Assembly (NCBI GenBank): GCA_021208885.1
Contig: JAJOJF010000047.1
Location: 1 to 64,000 of the forward strand
From: Burkholderiaceae bacterium
GTDB taxonomy: Bacteria; Pseudomonadota; Gammaproteobacteria; Burkholderiales; Burkholderiaceae_B
DNA: 64,000 nt
Reading direction: 5' to 3'
The notes beneath the pieces were generated by a model. It did no database searches and had not been told where the DNA came from. It saw nothing but the letters and a program-made list of their open reading frames with translations. Each line of letters starts with the position of its first letter. Position 1 is the first letter of the stretch. Of this stretch, positions 54,661 through 64,000 are shown in pieces. A program made the position numbers and the translations under genes.

Positions 54661-57357
54661 ATGACTGTTTACCGCAACGACTACCAGCCCTTTGCTTATC
54701 AAATCCCGACCGTCTCGCTAACCTTTGATCTAAACCCCGAGGCCACCCGAGTGACTTCTGTCTTGTCGGTAATCCGAGCTGACAGCGCGGCGGCCAACAC
54801 CCCGCTCCAACTCAATGGCGAAGACATCGCCTTTGTCAGTCTGAAGATCAATGGTCAAGCTTGTGCGCCTGAGAGCTACGTGCTCGATGACAATGGTTTG
54901 ACAATACTGGACTTGCCCTCAAAGTGCGAAATCGAGATCGTGTGCCTAAACCACCCTGCACGCAACTCCAGCCTGATGGGGCTATATGTTTCGGGCCAAA
55001 GTCTGTTTACTCAGTGTGAAGCAGAAGGGTTTCGGCGGATCACTTATTTCGCTGATCGTCCAGATGTGATGTCCACTTACAGCGTCACGCTTAGAGGCAA
55101 TCGCAATCAATACCCTGTGTTGCTGTCAAACGGTAATCTGGTCGGAGAAACCAAGCTCGACGATGGGCGCCATGAATGCCGCTGGCACGATCCATTCCCC
55201 AAGCCCTGTTATCTGTTTGCGCTCGTTGCTGGGACATTTGATTTGCGTGAGCAGCAAACCTACACCCGTTCAGGCAAACCCGTCACACTGCAGATCTATA
55301 GTGACCCGGGCACGTATGACCGCACCGAGTGGGCCATGCAATCGCTTGAGCGCTCAGTTCAGTGGGATGAGCGCCGCTTCGGTCTTGAGCTCGATCTTGA
55401 CCGCTTCATGATTGTGGCTGCACGCGATTTCAACATGGGCGCCATGGAGAACAAGGGCCTGAACATTTTTAATGCAGCTTATGTATTGGCTGATCCTGAA
55501 ACAGCAACCGATGCCAACTATCAAGCGATCGAGGCCGTTATTGGCCACGAGTACTTCCACAACTGGACTGGTAACCGCGTGACATGCCGTGACTGGTTTC
55601 AGCTAAGCCTCAAAGAAGGCCTGACGGTGTTTCGCGATCAGGAATTTACCGCAGACATGCTTGCTGAAGGGCTTGACGAGGTTGCTGCCGCGAGCGCGCG
55701 TGCAGTCAAACGCATTGATGATGTCATCATGCTTAGAGCAGCCCAGTTCCCGGAAGATGCTGGACCCATGGCACACCCCATTCGGCCCGAAAGCTTTGAA
55801 GAAATCAGCAACTTCTACACCGCAACCGTTTATGAGAAAGGCGCTGAAGTCATTCGCATGATGCATACGCTGCTAGGTGAAGACACTTTCCAGCAGGGCA
55901 TGCGAGAGTACTTTCGTCGCCATGATGGTCAGGCAGTTACCTGCGATGACTACGTCGCTTCGCTCGAATGGGCGTTGCAGCAGCGCGATCCACATCGCAA
56001 CTTACAAGTGTTTCGTCGATGGTACAGCCAGGCTGGCACGCCCTGCGTGCACGTAACCGTTGAAAGCCAATCTGACGGCGTGCGCCTGAGCTTGACACAA
56101 GAATGCGCGGTCGTCGGTGTCGAGAAATCCAGTGGCCTTACCAAACAGCCGTTTCACATCCCTCTTAGAATTGGTGCCATTGGCCAGGATGGGCAATCAC
56201 GGCAGCTGACGGTCTGTGCTGAAGACGAAGGCAAAAGCCTGTCAGGCGAGTCAGTGCTCTTAGAGTTAACCGAGCATCGCCAAAGCTGGATGATCAAAGG
56301 CCTTTTGGCCGACGACATTCTGTCGCTTAACCGCGGCTTTAGCGCACCGGTCGAACTCGATTACGAGTACCGCAACGAGGATTTAGCAACCTTGGCCCAA
56401 CACGACCCGGATGCCTGGGCGCGCTGGGAAGCGATGCAGATGCTCTTGACCCGCTATCTGCTGGGCAAAGCACAATCATCAACGCAAGCTGCAGATGATG
56501 CCCGTTTGCTTCAGATGATTATTGAGGTTGGCAAAGCAACACTTGCTGACACTGCCCTGGATGCCGCTTATGTCACACGACTGTTGAGCCTGCCATCTGA
56601 CAAATATCTGCTGCAGCAAATGCAGGCCATGGATCCATTGTCTCTGGCACGTGCCAAGCATGACCTTGAGACCACACTCGGTGACAGACTGGCCGACATC
56701 CTGACCGAATGTGTCAATCAATGCCCTGCAACGATCGAATTTGATGCATCGCCTGAGGCTGCGGGCAAGCGAGCACTGCGAAATCTGGCTCTGAGCTGGC
56801 TCAGTCTGGCGGGCTCAGACCACGCCAAGGCAATGGCTGCCTCGCAATACGATGCCGCACACAACATGACTGATCGCATGGGTGCACTGCGCGCGTTGCT
56901 GCTGCACCCTCACCGTGACGACCGGGTTGATGCCGCACTCGCCCACTTCTATGACCGCTTCCAGGACGACCCGTTAGTCGTTGACAAATGGTTTGCCATT
57001 CAGGCAACGGCACCAACCACGACGCTGCAAACGGTGGCGCATTTGCTCGGGCACCCGGCATTTGTCTACCGCAACCCGAACCGGTTACGCGCACTGGTGT
57101 TTCAGTTTTGCCTGAACAATCCACTCGGATTCCATGTCGCTGACGGCAGTGGCTATCGCTTCTGGGCCGAGCAAGTTAAACGCATCGATGAGGCCAATCC
57201 AGAGGTGGCTGCGCGTCTGGCGCGTGCACTCGATCATTGGACCCATCACGTCGAGCCTTTGAAGTCACAGATGCGTGCTGCCTTGCAGTCGGTTGCTGAT
57301 GCCACCAAACTGTCTGGCAACACCCGAGAAATCGTGACCAAGGCGCTAACACTCTAA
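54661..57357 (+). CDS. pepN: Aminopeptidase N
   Basis: The 898-residue M1 metallopeptidase removes N-terminal residues from peptides in the cytoplasm. The exopeptidase motif GAMENKGL and the zinc motif HEYFHNW (from H296, with the third ligand Glu in [12 protein letters not shown]) are present. The long helical C-terminal domain is intact, and the length is close to E. coli PepN (870 residues). It is followed 32 bases later by fbp on the same strand, an order common in Burkholderiales. Confidence 0.97.
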   Translation: MTVYRNDYQPFAYQIPTVSLTFDLNPEATRVTSVLSVIRADSAAANTPLQLNGEDIAFVSLKINGQACAPESYVLDDNGLTILDLPSKCEIEIVCLNHPARNSSLMGLYVSGQSLFTQCEAEGFRRITYFADRPDVMSTYSVTLRGNRNQYPVLLSNGNLVGETKLDDGRHECRWHDPFPKPCYLFALVAGTFDLREQQTYTRSGKPVTLQIYSDPGTYDRTEWAMQSLERSVQWDERRFGLELDLDRFMIVAARDFNMGAMENKGLNIFNAAYVLADPETATDANYQAIEAVIGHEYFHNWTGNRVTCRDWFQLSLKEGLTVFRDQEFTADMLAEGLDEVAAASARAVKRIDDVIMLRAAQFPEDAGPMAHPIRPESFEEISNFYTATVYEKGAEVIRMMHTLLGEDTFQQGMREYFRRHDGQAVTCDDYVASLEWALQQRDPHRNLQVFRRWYSQAGTPCVHVTVESQSDGVRLSLTQECAVVGVEKSSGLTKQPFHIPLRIGAIGQDGQSRQLTVCAEDEGKSLSGESVLLELTEHRQSWMIKGLLADDILSLNRGFSAPVELDYEYRNEDLATLAQHDPDAWARWEAMQMLLTRYLLGKAQSSTQAADDARLLQMIIEVGKATLADTALDAAYVTRLLSLPSDKYLLQQMQAMDPLSLARAKHDLETTLGDRLADILTECVNQCPATIEFDASPEAAGKRALRNLALSWLSLAGSDHAKAMAASQYDAAHNMTDRMGALRALLLHPHRDDRVDAALAHFYDRFQDDPLVVDKWFAIQATAPTTTLQTVAHLLGHPAFVYRNPNRLRALVFQFCLNNPLGFHVADGSGYRFWAEQVKRIDEANPEVAARLARALDHWTHHVEPLKSQMRAALQSVADATKLSGNTREIVTKALTL

Positions 57358-57389
57358 CCTTTTTCAGTCTTTCTCCAAGCGAGCCAATC

Positions 57390-58415
57390 ATGTCCAAAAA
57401 ACGCACATCGTTAACTCAATATCTGGTCGAGAAGCAACGCACCGACAAGGCCCTGCCCGCCGAGCTGCGCCTACTCATAGAGATTGTCTCCCGGGCCTGC
57501 AAAACCATCAGCCATTCGGTCAGCAAAGGTGCGCTTGGTGGTGTGCTTGGCAGCCTTGACCAAGAGAACGTTCAGGGCGAGGTTCAGAAAAAACTCGATG
57601 TGATTGCCAACGAGGTTTTGCTTGAGGCTAATGAATGGGGTGGACATCTGGCCGCCATGGCTTCTGAGGAAATGGAAAAAATCCACCTGATTCCCAATCG
57701 CTATCCCAAAGGTGAATACCTGCTGATGTATGACCCACTCGATGGCTCATCGAACATTGACGTCAACGTCTCGATCGGCACCATCTTTTCGGTCTTGCAA
57801 GCGCCACCGAGTGCATCTGGACGAGACATCACAGAAGAAGATTTTTTACAGCCTGGCGTCACGCAAGTCGCAGCCGGCTATGCGATTTATGGCCCACAAA
57901 CCATGCTCGTGCTCACTGTCGGTGAAGGCGTGGTTGGTTTTACGCTGGATCGCGAAATGGGATCATGGGTGTTGACCCACGAAAACATGCAAATCCCTGA
58001 AGACACACAGGAATTTGCCATCAATATGTCCAACGTGCGCCACTGGGCACCACCCATGAAACGTTATATCGATGAATGCTTGGCCGGCAAGGATGGCCCT
58101 CGCGGCAAGAACTTCAACATGCGATGGATTGCCTCGATGGTTGCTGACGTGCATCGCCTCATCATGCGCGGCGGCATCTTCATGTACCCGTGGGATTCAC
58201 GTGAACCAAACAAGCCCGGCAAGCTGCGACTGATGTACGAGGCCAACCCAATGAGCATGCTGGTTGAACAAGCCGGTGGCATGGCCACCGATGGCCGTCG
58301 CCGGATTCTGGACATTGAGCCCAAGGGCATGCATGAGCGCGTAAGCGTCGTGCTCGGCTCAAAAAACGAGGTCGCCCGCGTGACGCAATACCATCTTGAG
58401 GCCGATCAGGCGTGA
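57390..58415 (+). CDS. fbp: Fructose-1,6-bisphosphatase class 1
   Basis: The 341-residue enzyme removes the C1 phosphate from fructose 1,6-bisphosphate in gluconeogenesis. The metal-binding motif [19 protein letters not shown] is complete, and [21 protein letters not shown] matches the sugar-phosphate-binding C-terminal region. Length fits class 1 enzymes. It lies just downstream of pepN and ends before a strong hairpin at 58475. Confidence 0.97.
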   Translation: MSKKRTSLTQYLVEKQRTDKALPAELRLLIEIVSRACKTISHSVSKGALGGVLGSLDQENVQGEVQKKLDVIANEVLLEANEWGGHLAAMASEEMEKIHLIPNRYPKGEYLLMYDPLDGSSNIDVNVSIGTIFSVLQAPPSASGRDITEEDFLQPGVTQVAAGYAIYGPQTMLVLTVGEGVVGFTLDREMGSWVLTHENMQIPEDTQEFAINMSNVRHWAPPMKRYIDECLAGKDGPRGKNFNMRWIASMVADVHRLIMRGGIFMYPWDSREPNKPGKLRLMYEANPMSMLVEQAGGMATDGRRRILDIEPKGMHERVSVVLGSKNEVARVTQYHLEADQA

Positions 58416-58474
58416 TCGAAGGCTTGATCTAACGACTGGTCCAAGGCCTGTACCAAGGTCAGCCGACTACCATC

Positions 58475-58508
58475 ACCATAAGGGCCTGTATTAACAGGCC
58501 CTTATGGT
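58475..58508. terminator. Bidirectional terminator between fbp and qor
   Basis: A perfect 15-bp stem, ACCATAAGGGCCTGT with its complement at 58494-58508, closes an ATTA loop between converging genes. Its ATAAGGGC...GCCCTTAT core recalls the hairpins at 32053 and 37675. Confidence 0.88.
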
Positions 58509-58571
58509 TTCATACAGCGATACAAACTCACTCAATGCATTGATTTCATGAGTAGTGCATTGAAGTTTTGC

Positions 58572-59558
58572 TTACTCAAACACAAACACCGATGCGCCGG
58601 TGGTCTTGCGTTCTTTCAAAGCAATCTGTGCCGCGGCAGCTTGATCGAGCGTGTAACGCTGATCGATTTGCATCTTGATTTTCTTGGCCAACACCAATTC
58701 AAAGAGCTCATCAGCAGCGGCTTGCATCTTCTCTGGCGTAGGCACGTGGGCCGCGAGCGTCGGGCGAGTCACGTAAAGCGAGCCCTTGGCCGCGAGAATA
58801 CCCAAATTCACGCCATCCACAGCACCCGAAGCATTCCCGAAACTGACCATCAAGCCACGTGGCTGCAGGCAGTCTAGCGAGGTCTCCCAAGTGTCTTTGC
58901 CCACACCGTCATAGACCACAGGCACTTTCTTGCCTTTGGTCAACTCCATGACGCGTTCAACCACATTCTCATTGCTGTAGTTGATCATCTGCCAGGCGCC
59001 ATGCTTTTTAGCCAATGCCACTTTCTCAGGTGTGGAGGCCGTGCCGATGAGTTTGACGCCAAGCGCCTTGGCCCACTGGCAAGCGATCAGACCCACGCCA
59101 CCGGCAGCGGCATGAAACAGAATCGTCTCACCGCCCTGCAGGCGATAGGTCTGGCGAAACAGGTATTGAACAGTCAGGCCCTTTAGCATCATGGCTGCGG
59201 CGTCTTCAAATGAGATGCCTTTGGGCAGTTGAACGACCTGACCGGCTGGCACGTTACGAACCTCGGCGTATGCACCAATCGGGCTTTGGCCGTAGGCCAC
59301 GCGATCGCCTACTTTAAAGCGCTTGACCGCCTTGCCCACGGCAATCACTTCGCCAGCCCCTTCAAAACCCAAGCCGTGAGGCAACGGCGATTTGTAGAGC
59401 CCAGTACGGAAGTAGATATCGATGAAATTCAGGCCCACGGCGCGCTGACGGATCGTGATCTCGTTGTCTGCTGGCGCTGGCACCTCGATTTCGACCAACT
59501 GCAGGACCTCTGGTCCACCGTGCTGCTCAATGCGGATAGCTTTTGTGAGGGTACTCAT
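58572..59558 (-). CDS. qor: NADPH:quinone oxidoreductase (zinc-free MDR family)
   Basis: The 328-residue protein resembles E. coli QorA, a cytoplasmic NADPH-dependent quinone reductase. It begins with TKAIRIEQHGGPEVLQ, has the cofactor motif ILFHAAAGGVGLIACQWAKALG, and lacks the structural-zinc cysteine cluster of alcohol dehydrogenases. The start is moved from 59612 to ATG 59558, which has a GGGAG element and matches family starts. It diverges from yebC. Confidence 0.94.
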   Translation of the reverse strand: MSTLTKAIRIEQHGGPEVLQLVEIEVPAPADNEITIRQRAVGLNFIDIYFRTGLYKSPLPHGLGFEGAGEVIAVGKAVKRFKVGDRVAYGQSPIGAYAEVRNVPAGQVVQLPKGISFEDAAAMMLKGLTVQYLFRQTYRLQGGETILFHAAAGGVGLIACQWAKALGVKLIGTASTPEKVALAKKHGAWQMINYSNENVVERVMELTKGKKVPVVYDGVGKDTWETSLDCLQPRGLMVSFGNASGAVDGVNLGILAAKGSLYVTRPTLAAHVPTPEKMQAAADELFELVLAKKIKMQIDQRYTLDQAAAAQIALKERKTTGASVFVFE

Positions 59559-59715
59559 GGTGCTCCCTATCTTGTTGTATGTGGTTGTAAAAACAACTGC
59601 ACCAAGGGCCAACCCGAGCCTAAATCGGGACTCGTAACCAGCAATTGGTGCTTGACGGATAGTGTATCTCGAGGCGGGCTAAAATGATGGTTTTTTAGTC
59701 AACGGACACAGCGAC

Positions 59716-60447
59716 ATGGCAGGTCACAGCAAATGGGCAAACATCCAGCACCGCAAAGGTCGTCAAGACGCCAAGCGCGGCAAGCTTTGGACCAAAATCA
59801 TCCGTGAGATCACGGTGGCGGCTCGTGCCGGCGGCCCGGACCCCGAGTCCAATCCGCGCCTGCGTCTGGCCTGGGACAAGGCCACCGCGGCTAACATGCC
59901 CAAGGACAATATCCAGCGCGCGATTGCCCGAGGCGCTGGCACAGGCGATGGTGACAACTACGATGAGATTCGCTACGAGGGCTATGGCATCAATGGGGCA
60001 GCCGTGATAGTGGACTGCATGACCGATAACCGAACCCGAACCGTGGCTGACGTTCGACATGCGTTTTCCAAGCATGGTGGCAACCTGGGGCAAGACGGCT
60101 GTGTGGCTTTTATGTTTCGCCATGTCGGGCAGTTCCTGTTCGCACCAGGCACTTCCGAAGACACCGTCATGGAAGCAGCGCTTGATGCAGGTGCCGATGA
60201 TGTCGCAACCGATGAGGAAGGGGTGGTTGAAGTGATTTGTGAGCCTGGTAAATTCGGTGAAGTCAAGGCAGCCCTTGAGGCCAAGGGCTTAACGGCCGAG
60301 ATGGCAGACGTCATCATGAAACCAGAAAACGAAGTGGCGCTTGCCGGCGAAGACGCCACCAAAATGCAAAAGCTGCTTGACGCGCTCGAGTCGCTAGACG
60401 ACGTGCAGGAGGTCTACACCAATGCTGTGCTTGCAGCCGATGAATAA
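59716..60447 (+). CDS. yebC: YebC/PmpR family transcriptional/translational regulator
   Basis: The 243-residue protein begins [27 protein letters not shown], the invariant YebC N terminus, and contains [38 protein letters not shown]. Family members bind DNA as regulators and, in recent work, help ribosomes on polyproline stretches. It precedes purD, hemF, nadD, rsfS and rlmH, an order conserved in Bordetella-type genomes. Confidence 0.96.
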   Translation: MAGHSKWANIQHRKGRQDAKRGKLWTKIIREITVAARAGGPDPESNPRLRLAWDKATAANMPKDNIQRAIARGAGTGDGDNYDEIRYEGYGINGAAVIVDCMTDNRTRTVADVRHAFSKHGGNLGQDGCVAFMFRHVGQFLFAPGTSEDTVMEAALDAGADDVATDEEGVVEVICEPGKFGEVKAALEAKGLTAEMADVIMKPENEVALAGEDATKMQKLLDALESLDDVQEVYTNAVLAADE

Positions 60448-60545
60448 AGCGCTCACATTGCTGTTCTGAGTCTGCGTTTTGTGATTCAACGCCACCAGAC
60501 TAAAACCGCTTCTTCAATATTGATGACCAACAAGGAACACAACCC

Positions 60546-61835
60546 ATGCGCAAACTGCTAGTCATCGGCTCAGGTGGTCGTGAACACGCGCTTACTTGGG
60601 CGTTGCTGCACTCAGCCAAGGTTACCCACGTATACGTGGCACCAGGCAACGGTGGCACGGCCACCATGGATCACGTCACCAACGTAGCCATATCGGACCC
60701 CGCCGAACTCGCCAAGTTTGCCCAGGACAATGACATCTACCTCACGGTCGTGGGACCAGAAGCGCCGTTAGCTGCCGGTGTGGTTGATGTGTTTCAGGCG
60801 CGGGGCTTGCGCATTTTTGGGCCTACGCAAGCATGTGCGCAGCTTGAGAGCTCCAAGGACTACGCCAAGGCCTTTATGCAGCGTCACGGCATCCCAACGG
60901 CTGCTTACTCAACCTTTACCGACCCGGCACAAGCCCACGCTTACATTGATCAGCACGGCGCACCCATTGTGATCAAAGCCGATGGCTTGGCTGCTGGGAA
61001 AGGCGTGGTGGTAGCCGCCACCCTAGCGGAGGCCCACGCCGCAGTTGACAGCATGCTCGGTGATGGCAGCTTGGGCGCAGCCGGTGCGCGCGTGGTGATC
61101 GAGGCCTGTCTCTTGGGTGAAGAGGCGAGCTTCATCGTCATGGCCGATGGCAAACATATCCTCGCGCTTGCCAGCAGCCAGGACCACAAACGCTTGGGCG
61201 ATGGCGACCAAGGCCCCAACACTGGCGGCATGGGTGCATACTCGCCAGCACCAGTGGTCAGCCCAACCATCCACGAACGCATCATGCGAGAAGTCATTGA
61301 GCCCACGATTGCTGGCATGGCTGCCGATGGCCTGCCCTACACGGGCTTTTTGTACGCCGGCGTCATGATTGGCGACGGCACGGATGACACCCGATCAATC
61401 AACGTGCTGGAGTTCAATTGCCGCATGGGTGACCCCGAAACTCAGCCCATTTTGATGCGACTGAAGTCCGATTTGCTTGACGCACTCGATGCCGCGGTCG
61501 ATGGCAAGCTAGATCAAGTCAAGCTCGATTGGGATCCGCGCACAGCCTTAGGCGTGGTGATGGCTAGCGCCGGCTATCCGGCCAAAGCCCGAACGGGTGA
61601 TGTGATCACCGACACCGGCACAGGCACAGACAACAAAGACGCCGTGGTGTTTCACGCCGGCACGACATTGACGGACCATCAACTCCTCACCTCTGGTGGA
61701 CGGGTACTTTGCGTCACTGCCATGGGTGACACAGTTGAACGCGCCCGACAAAACGCCTACGCCAGACTTAAACAGATCAAGTTTGACGGCGCCCAATACC
61801 GCACCGATATCGCCTGGCGAGCATTAAAGCGCTGA
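60546..61835 (+). CDS. purD: Phosphoribosylamine-glycine ligase
   Basis: The 429-residue ATP-grasp enzyme joins phosphoribosylamine and glycine in purine synthesis. The N-terminal MRKLLVIGSGGREHALTWAL, the ATP-grasp segment IKADGLAAGKGVVVA and QDHKRLGDGDQGPNTGGMGAYSP are diagnostic. AAGGA precedes the ATG. It is standard length and is followed 33 bases later by hemF. Confidence 0.97.
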   Translation: MRKLLVIGSGGREHALTWALLHSAKVTHVYVAPGNGGTATMDHVTNVAISDPAELAKFAQDNDIYLTVVGPEAPLAAGVVDVFQARGLRIFGPTQACAQLESSKDYAKAFMQRHGIPTAAYSTFTDPAQAHAYIDQHGAPIVIKADGLAAGKGVVVAATLAEAHAAVDSMLGDGSLGAAGARVVIEACLLGEEASFIVMADGKHILALASSQDHKRLGDGDQGPNTGGMGAYSPAPVVSPTIHERIMREVIEPTIAGMAADGLPYTGFLYAGVMIGDGTDDTRSINVLEFNCRMGDPETQPILMRLKSDLLDALDAAVDGKLDQVKLDWDPRTALGVVMASAGYPAKARTGDVITDTGTGTDNKDAVVFHAGTTLTDHQLLTSGGRVLCVTAMGDTVERARQNAYARLKQIKFDGAQYRTDIAWRALKR

Positions 61836-61868
61836 TGATCAGATGACCTGCTACTTGATAACGCGACC

Positions 61869-62813
61869 ATGAACAACGCAACCGAACCATCCATGCCAAC
61901 CGACCAAGCACCCGACGTGCCGCGTGTACACGCCTACTTGCTCGGCTTGCAGGATTCGATTGTCCGCGCACTCGAAGCAGCCGATGGCGGCAAGTTCCTG
62001 CGCGACGAGTGGACGCGTGAGCAAGGCGGCGGCGGCATCTCGCGCTTAATCGAAGGCGGTGACTTGTTTGAGCGTGCCGGTGTGTTGTTTAGCCATGTCA
62101 AGGGCGACACGCTGCCAGCGTCTGCCACGGCGCATCGCCCCAATGTGGCTGGCCGCAGTTGGGAAGCCATGGGCGTATCCATGGTGCTGCACCCAGACAA
62201 TCCCTATGTGCCCACCACGCACATGAATGTGCGCATGTTTGTGGCGTACGCCAAGCCCGGCTCGGGTGAACAAGACATCTTCTGGTTTGGCGGGGGCATG
62301 GATCTGACGCCCTATTACGTGTTTGAAGAGGACGCCAGGCACTTTCATCAGACCTGCAAGCAGGCACTCGATCAGCACGATACCATGCTCTATCCCGCCT
62401 ACAAAACCTGGTGTGATGAGTACTTTTACCTCAAACACCGCCAGGAAACCCGCGGGGTGGGCGGGGTGTTTTTTGATGATCTGAGCGACAAGGGCTTTGA
62501 AGGCTCATTTGCTGTCATGCGTGCCGTCGGTGATGCCTTTGTCGAGGCTTACCTGCCCATTGTCGAGCGCCGCCGTTCGATGCCTTACAGTGTGCGCGAG
62601 AAGGACTTTCAGCGCTATCGCCGCGGACGCTATGTCGAGTTCAACCTAGTGTTTGACCGTGGCACACTGTTTGGGCTGCAATCAGGCGGGCGCACGGAGT
62701 CGATACTGCTTTCCATGCCACCTGAAGTCACCTGGCGCTACGACTGGCACCCTGAGCCGCAATCTCCTGAAGCACGGCTGTATGACTACCTGAAACCAAG
62801 GGAATGGGTCTGA
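61869..62813 (+). CDS. hemF: Oxygen-dependent coproporphyrinogen III oxidase
   Basis: The 314-residue enzyme decarboxylates two propionates of coproporphyrinogen III with oxygen in haem synthesis. [13 protein letters not shown] and [12 protein letters not shown], with its conserved aspartate, are signatures, as are the C-terminal [32 protein letters not shown] segment. A few poorly conserved N-terminal residues precede the family core, so a start at the second ATG cannot be ruled out. The stop overlaps the nadD start region. Confidence 0.96.
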   Translation: MNNATEPSMPTDQAPDVPRVHAYLLGLQDSIVRALEAADGGKFLRDEWTREQGGGGISRLIEGGDLFERAGVLFSHVKGDTLPASATAHRPNVAGRSWEAMGVSMVLHPDNPYVPTTHMNVRMFVAYAKPGSGEQDIFWFGGGMDLTPYYVFEEDARHFHQTCKQALDQHDTMLYPAYKTWCDEYFYLKHRQETRGVGGVFFDDLSDKGFEGSFAVMRAVGDAFVEAYLPIVERRRSMPYSVREKDFQRYRRGRYVEFNLVFDRGTLFGLQSGGRTESILLSMPPEVTWRYDWHPEPQSPEARLYDYLKPREWV

Positions 62814-63433
62814 TGCGCATTGGTTTGCTCGGCGGGAGTTTTGATCCAATACACCGGGCGCATGTCGAGCTTGCTAAAACCGCGCTGAGTGAGCTCAAGC
62901 TTGATGAAGTGCAATTGCTGCCTGCCCGTCAACCCTGGCAAAAGCCAGCCCTTGCAGCGAGCACCCAAGACCGCCTGGCCATGATCGAGCTGGCGATCGG
63001 GAATATTGCAGGGCTATCGGTCAATCCGATCGAACTTGCCAGATCCGGCAAGACCTACACCATCGACACGCTGGAGCAACTGCCAGCACAACACACTTAC
63101 TTCTGGATTTTTGGGGCCGACCAACTACAAAACTTCACGACCTGGCATCGCTGGCAAGACGTTGCCAGACACGTCACGCTCGTGGCAGCCCAACGCCCTG
63201 GTGCTCAACTTGACATCCCGCCGGCGCTGCGGGCCCAAATCGATGCCAATAAAGCCCAGGTTCTAACACTGGATTTTGAACCGATGGACATCTCGGCCAC
63301 CGAGCTTCGTCAGGCTCTAGGGCTAGGCAAGCCCGTCGATCAATGGCTAGACCCCCACGTTGCAGCCTATATTGCCCAGAAACACCTCTATCAATCCAAC
63401 AGTCAGCCGTCAATACGGTCTGGCATCAGTTAA
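62813..63433 (+). CDS. nadD: Nicotinate-nucleotide adenylyltransferase
   Basis: The 206-residue enzyme makes deamido-NAD from nicotinate mononucleotide and [24 protein letters not shown] carries the nucleotidyltransferase GGSFDPxHxxH motif, and ISATELRQALGLG is the C-terminal ISSTxIR-type motif. ATG 62813 overlaps the hemF stop (TGATG) and lies 9 bases after AAGGGA. ATG 62804, three codons earlier, is the alternative used by the track. Confidence 0.95.
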   Translation: MRIGLLGGSFDPIHRAHVELAKTALSELKLDEVQLLPARQPWQKPALAASTQDRLAMIELAIGNIAGLSVNPIELARSGKTYTIDTLEQLPAQHTYFWIFGADQLQNFTTWHRWQDVARHVTLVAAQRPGAQLDIPPALRAQIDANKAQVLTLDFEPMDISATELRQALGLGKPVDQWLDPHVAAYIAQKHLYQSNSQPSIRSGIS

Positions 63434-63443
63434 CATCTACCTC

Positions 63444-63935
63444 ATGGACATTAAAAAACAACAGCGCGCTGTCGTCGACGCCCTTGAAGACGTCAAGGCA
63501 CAGGATATCGAAGTCTTTAACACTGAAGAACTGACGAGCCTGTTTGACCGGGTGGTGATCGCCACCGCCACATCCAACCGCCAAACCCGGGCATTGGCTA
63601 ACTCAGTGCAGGACAAAGCCCGCGAGCTTGGCATTGGGGTGATTGCAACTGAAGGCCAGGAAACCGGCGAATGGGTATTGGTAGACCTTGGTGACATCGT
63701 GGTGCATATCATGCAGCCAGCCATTCGCCAGTACTACAACCTTGAAGAAATCTGGGGCGGCAAGCCGGTGCGTGTGAAGCTTGGTGGCCCGGCCCCAACG
63801 AAAGCCGTAACCAAAGCCCCGGCCAAAGCAACCGTCAAAAAAGCGGCTGCCAAGAAAGCACCAGCTAAAAAAACCGCCGCTAAAAAAGCAACCAAAAAAA
63901 CAACCAAGAAGGCAGCATCCACCAAAGGCGCATGA
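63444..63935 (+). CDS. rsfS: Ribosomal silencing factor RsfS with Lys/Ala-rich tail
   Basis: The 163-residue protein has a full RsfS (DUF143/Iojap) domain in residues 1-118, including VVIATATSNRQTRALANSV and DLGDIVVHIMQPAIRQYYNLEEIWG. RsfS binds L14 of the 50S subunit and blocks subunit joining during starvation. After the domain comes an unusual tail of about 45 residues composed almost only of Lys, Ala, Thr and Pro (such as KKAAAKKAPAKKTAAKKA), resembling histone H1-like proteins. The start is moved from the track's 63360 to ATG 63444, since the earlier part overlaps nadD. The stop overlaps rlmH (ATGA). Confidence 0.94.
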   Translation: MDIKKQQRAVVDALEDVKAQDIEVFNTEELTSLFDRVVIATATSNRQTRALANSVQDKARELGIGVIATEGQETGEWVLVDLGDIVVHIMQPAIRQYYNLEEIWGGKPVRVKLGGPAPTKAVTKAPAKATVKKAAAKKAPAKKTAAKKATKKTTKKAASTKGA

Positions 63936-64000
63936 AGCTCACCATTGTTGCGGTCAGCCAGCGTCCGCCCGAGTGGGCTCAGTCAGCGTTTGACGATTAC
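63932..64000 (+). CDS. rlmH: 23S rRNA pseudouridine1915-N3-methyltransferase, N-terminal fragment (cut by window edge)
   Basis: The last 69 bases encode MKLTIVAVSQRPPEWAQSAF and a few more residues, which matches the N terminus of RlmH (SPOUT family). The ATG overlaps the rsfS stop, and rsfS-rlmH adjacency is conserved across bacteria. The protein continues past the window, so only the N terminus supports the call. Confidence 0.85.
   Translation, partial: MKLTIVAVSQRPPEWAQSAFDDY

Overview
The window looks like a chromosomal segment of a betaproteobacterium, most likely Burkholderiales and probably Alcaligenaceae-like. The reasons are a Bug/TctC-type tricarboxylate receptor, a short betaproteobacterial H-NS (Bv3F type), the gene order yebC-purD-hemF-nadD-rsfS-rlmH, a glcDEF cluster and moderate-to-high GC content. 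Gene density is high and nearly all genes are intact. Only argD (left edge) and rlmH (right edge) are cut by the window. I see no rRNA, CRISPR array, insertion sequence or prophage.

Layout. (1) 1-2.7 kb: arginine biosynthesis (argD end, argF, argG). (2) 2.8-5.2 kb: tex. (3) 5.5-10.8 kb: two tandem paralogous periplasmic-binding-protein-like genes followed by a large hybrid histidine kinase with CACHE-like sensor, PAS, kinase, receiver and HPt domains. No ABC permease or ATPase gene is nearby, so this resembles LuxPQ or TorTS sensing rather than transport. (4) 11-16.4 kb: tRNA-Val, an HU gene, a trans-sulfuration enzyme, rlmB, rnr and tRNA-Leu. (5) 16.7-22.4 kb: a catabolic-looking block (LysR regulator, CaiB-type CoA-transferase, citryl-CoA-lyase-like protein, Bug receptor, type-B carboxylesterase). 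(6) 22.5-27 kb: a Bcr/CflA exporter, a GNAT enzyme, an AEC permease and a membrane-anchored FMN glutamate-synthase-like protein. (7) 27.1-32 kb: a five-gene operon joining thiamine-diphosphate E1 alpha and beta subunits to a complete TRAP transporter, without E2 or E3. (8) 32.1-36.6 kb: ectABCD for ectoine and hydroxyectoine, with a divergent GntR/FCD regulator whose upstream region holds two identical 12-bp palindromes. (9) 36.8-44.6 kb: tRNA-Met, cytochrome b561-like protein, cytochrome c', purB, a GST, mnmA and the pntAA-pntAB-pntB transhydrogenase. (10) 44.7-50 kb: glcF, glcE, glcD and a second FAD D-2-hydroxyacid dehydrogenase. (11) 50-53.8 kb: aroG, tldD and a nitrilase-family amidase. 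(12) 54-64 kb: an H-NS protein, pepN, fbp, qor, yebC, purD, hemF, nadD, rsfS and the start of rlmH.

The strongest hidden signal is upstream of aroG, whose product is the first enzyme of the aromatic amino acid pathway. A 25-codon leader ORF carries a run of Tyr, Phe and Trp codons. It is followed by a perfect 11-bp terminator hairpin with a U tract. A competing antiterminator can form between the last third of the leader ORF and the 5' arm of the terminator. This is a textbook ribosome-mediated attenuator, apparently sensing all three aromatic amino acids. The second notable locus is the paired binding-protein/hybrid-kinase system at 5.5-10.8 kb.

Several convergent gene pairs are separated by near-perfect bidirectional hairpin terminators. 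Start codons were chosen from family alignment and visible Shine-Dalgarno sequences, so several differ from the longest ORF in the supplied track.
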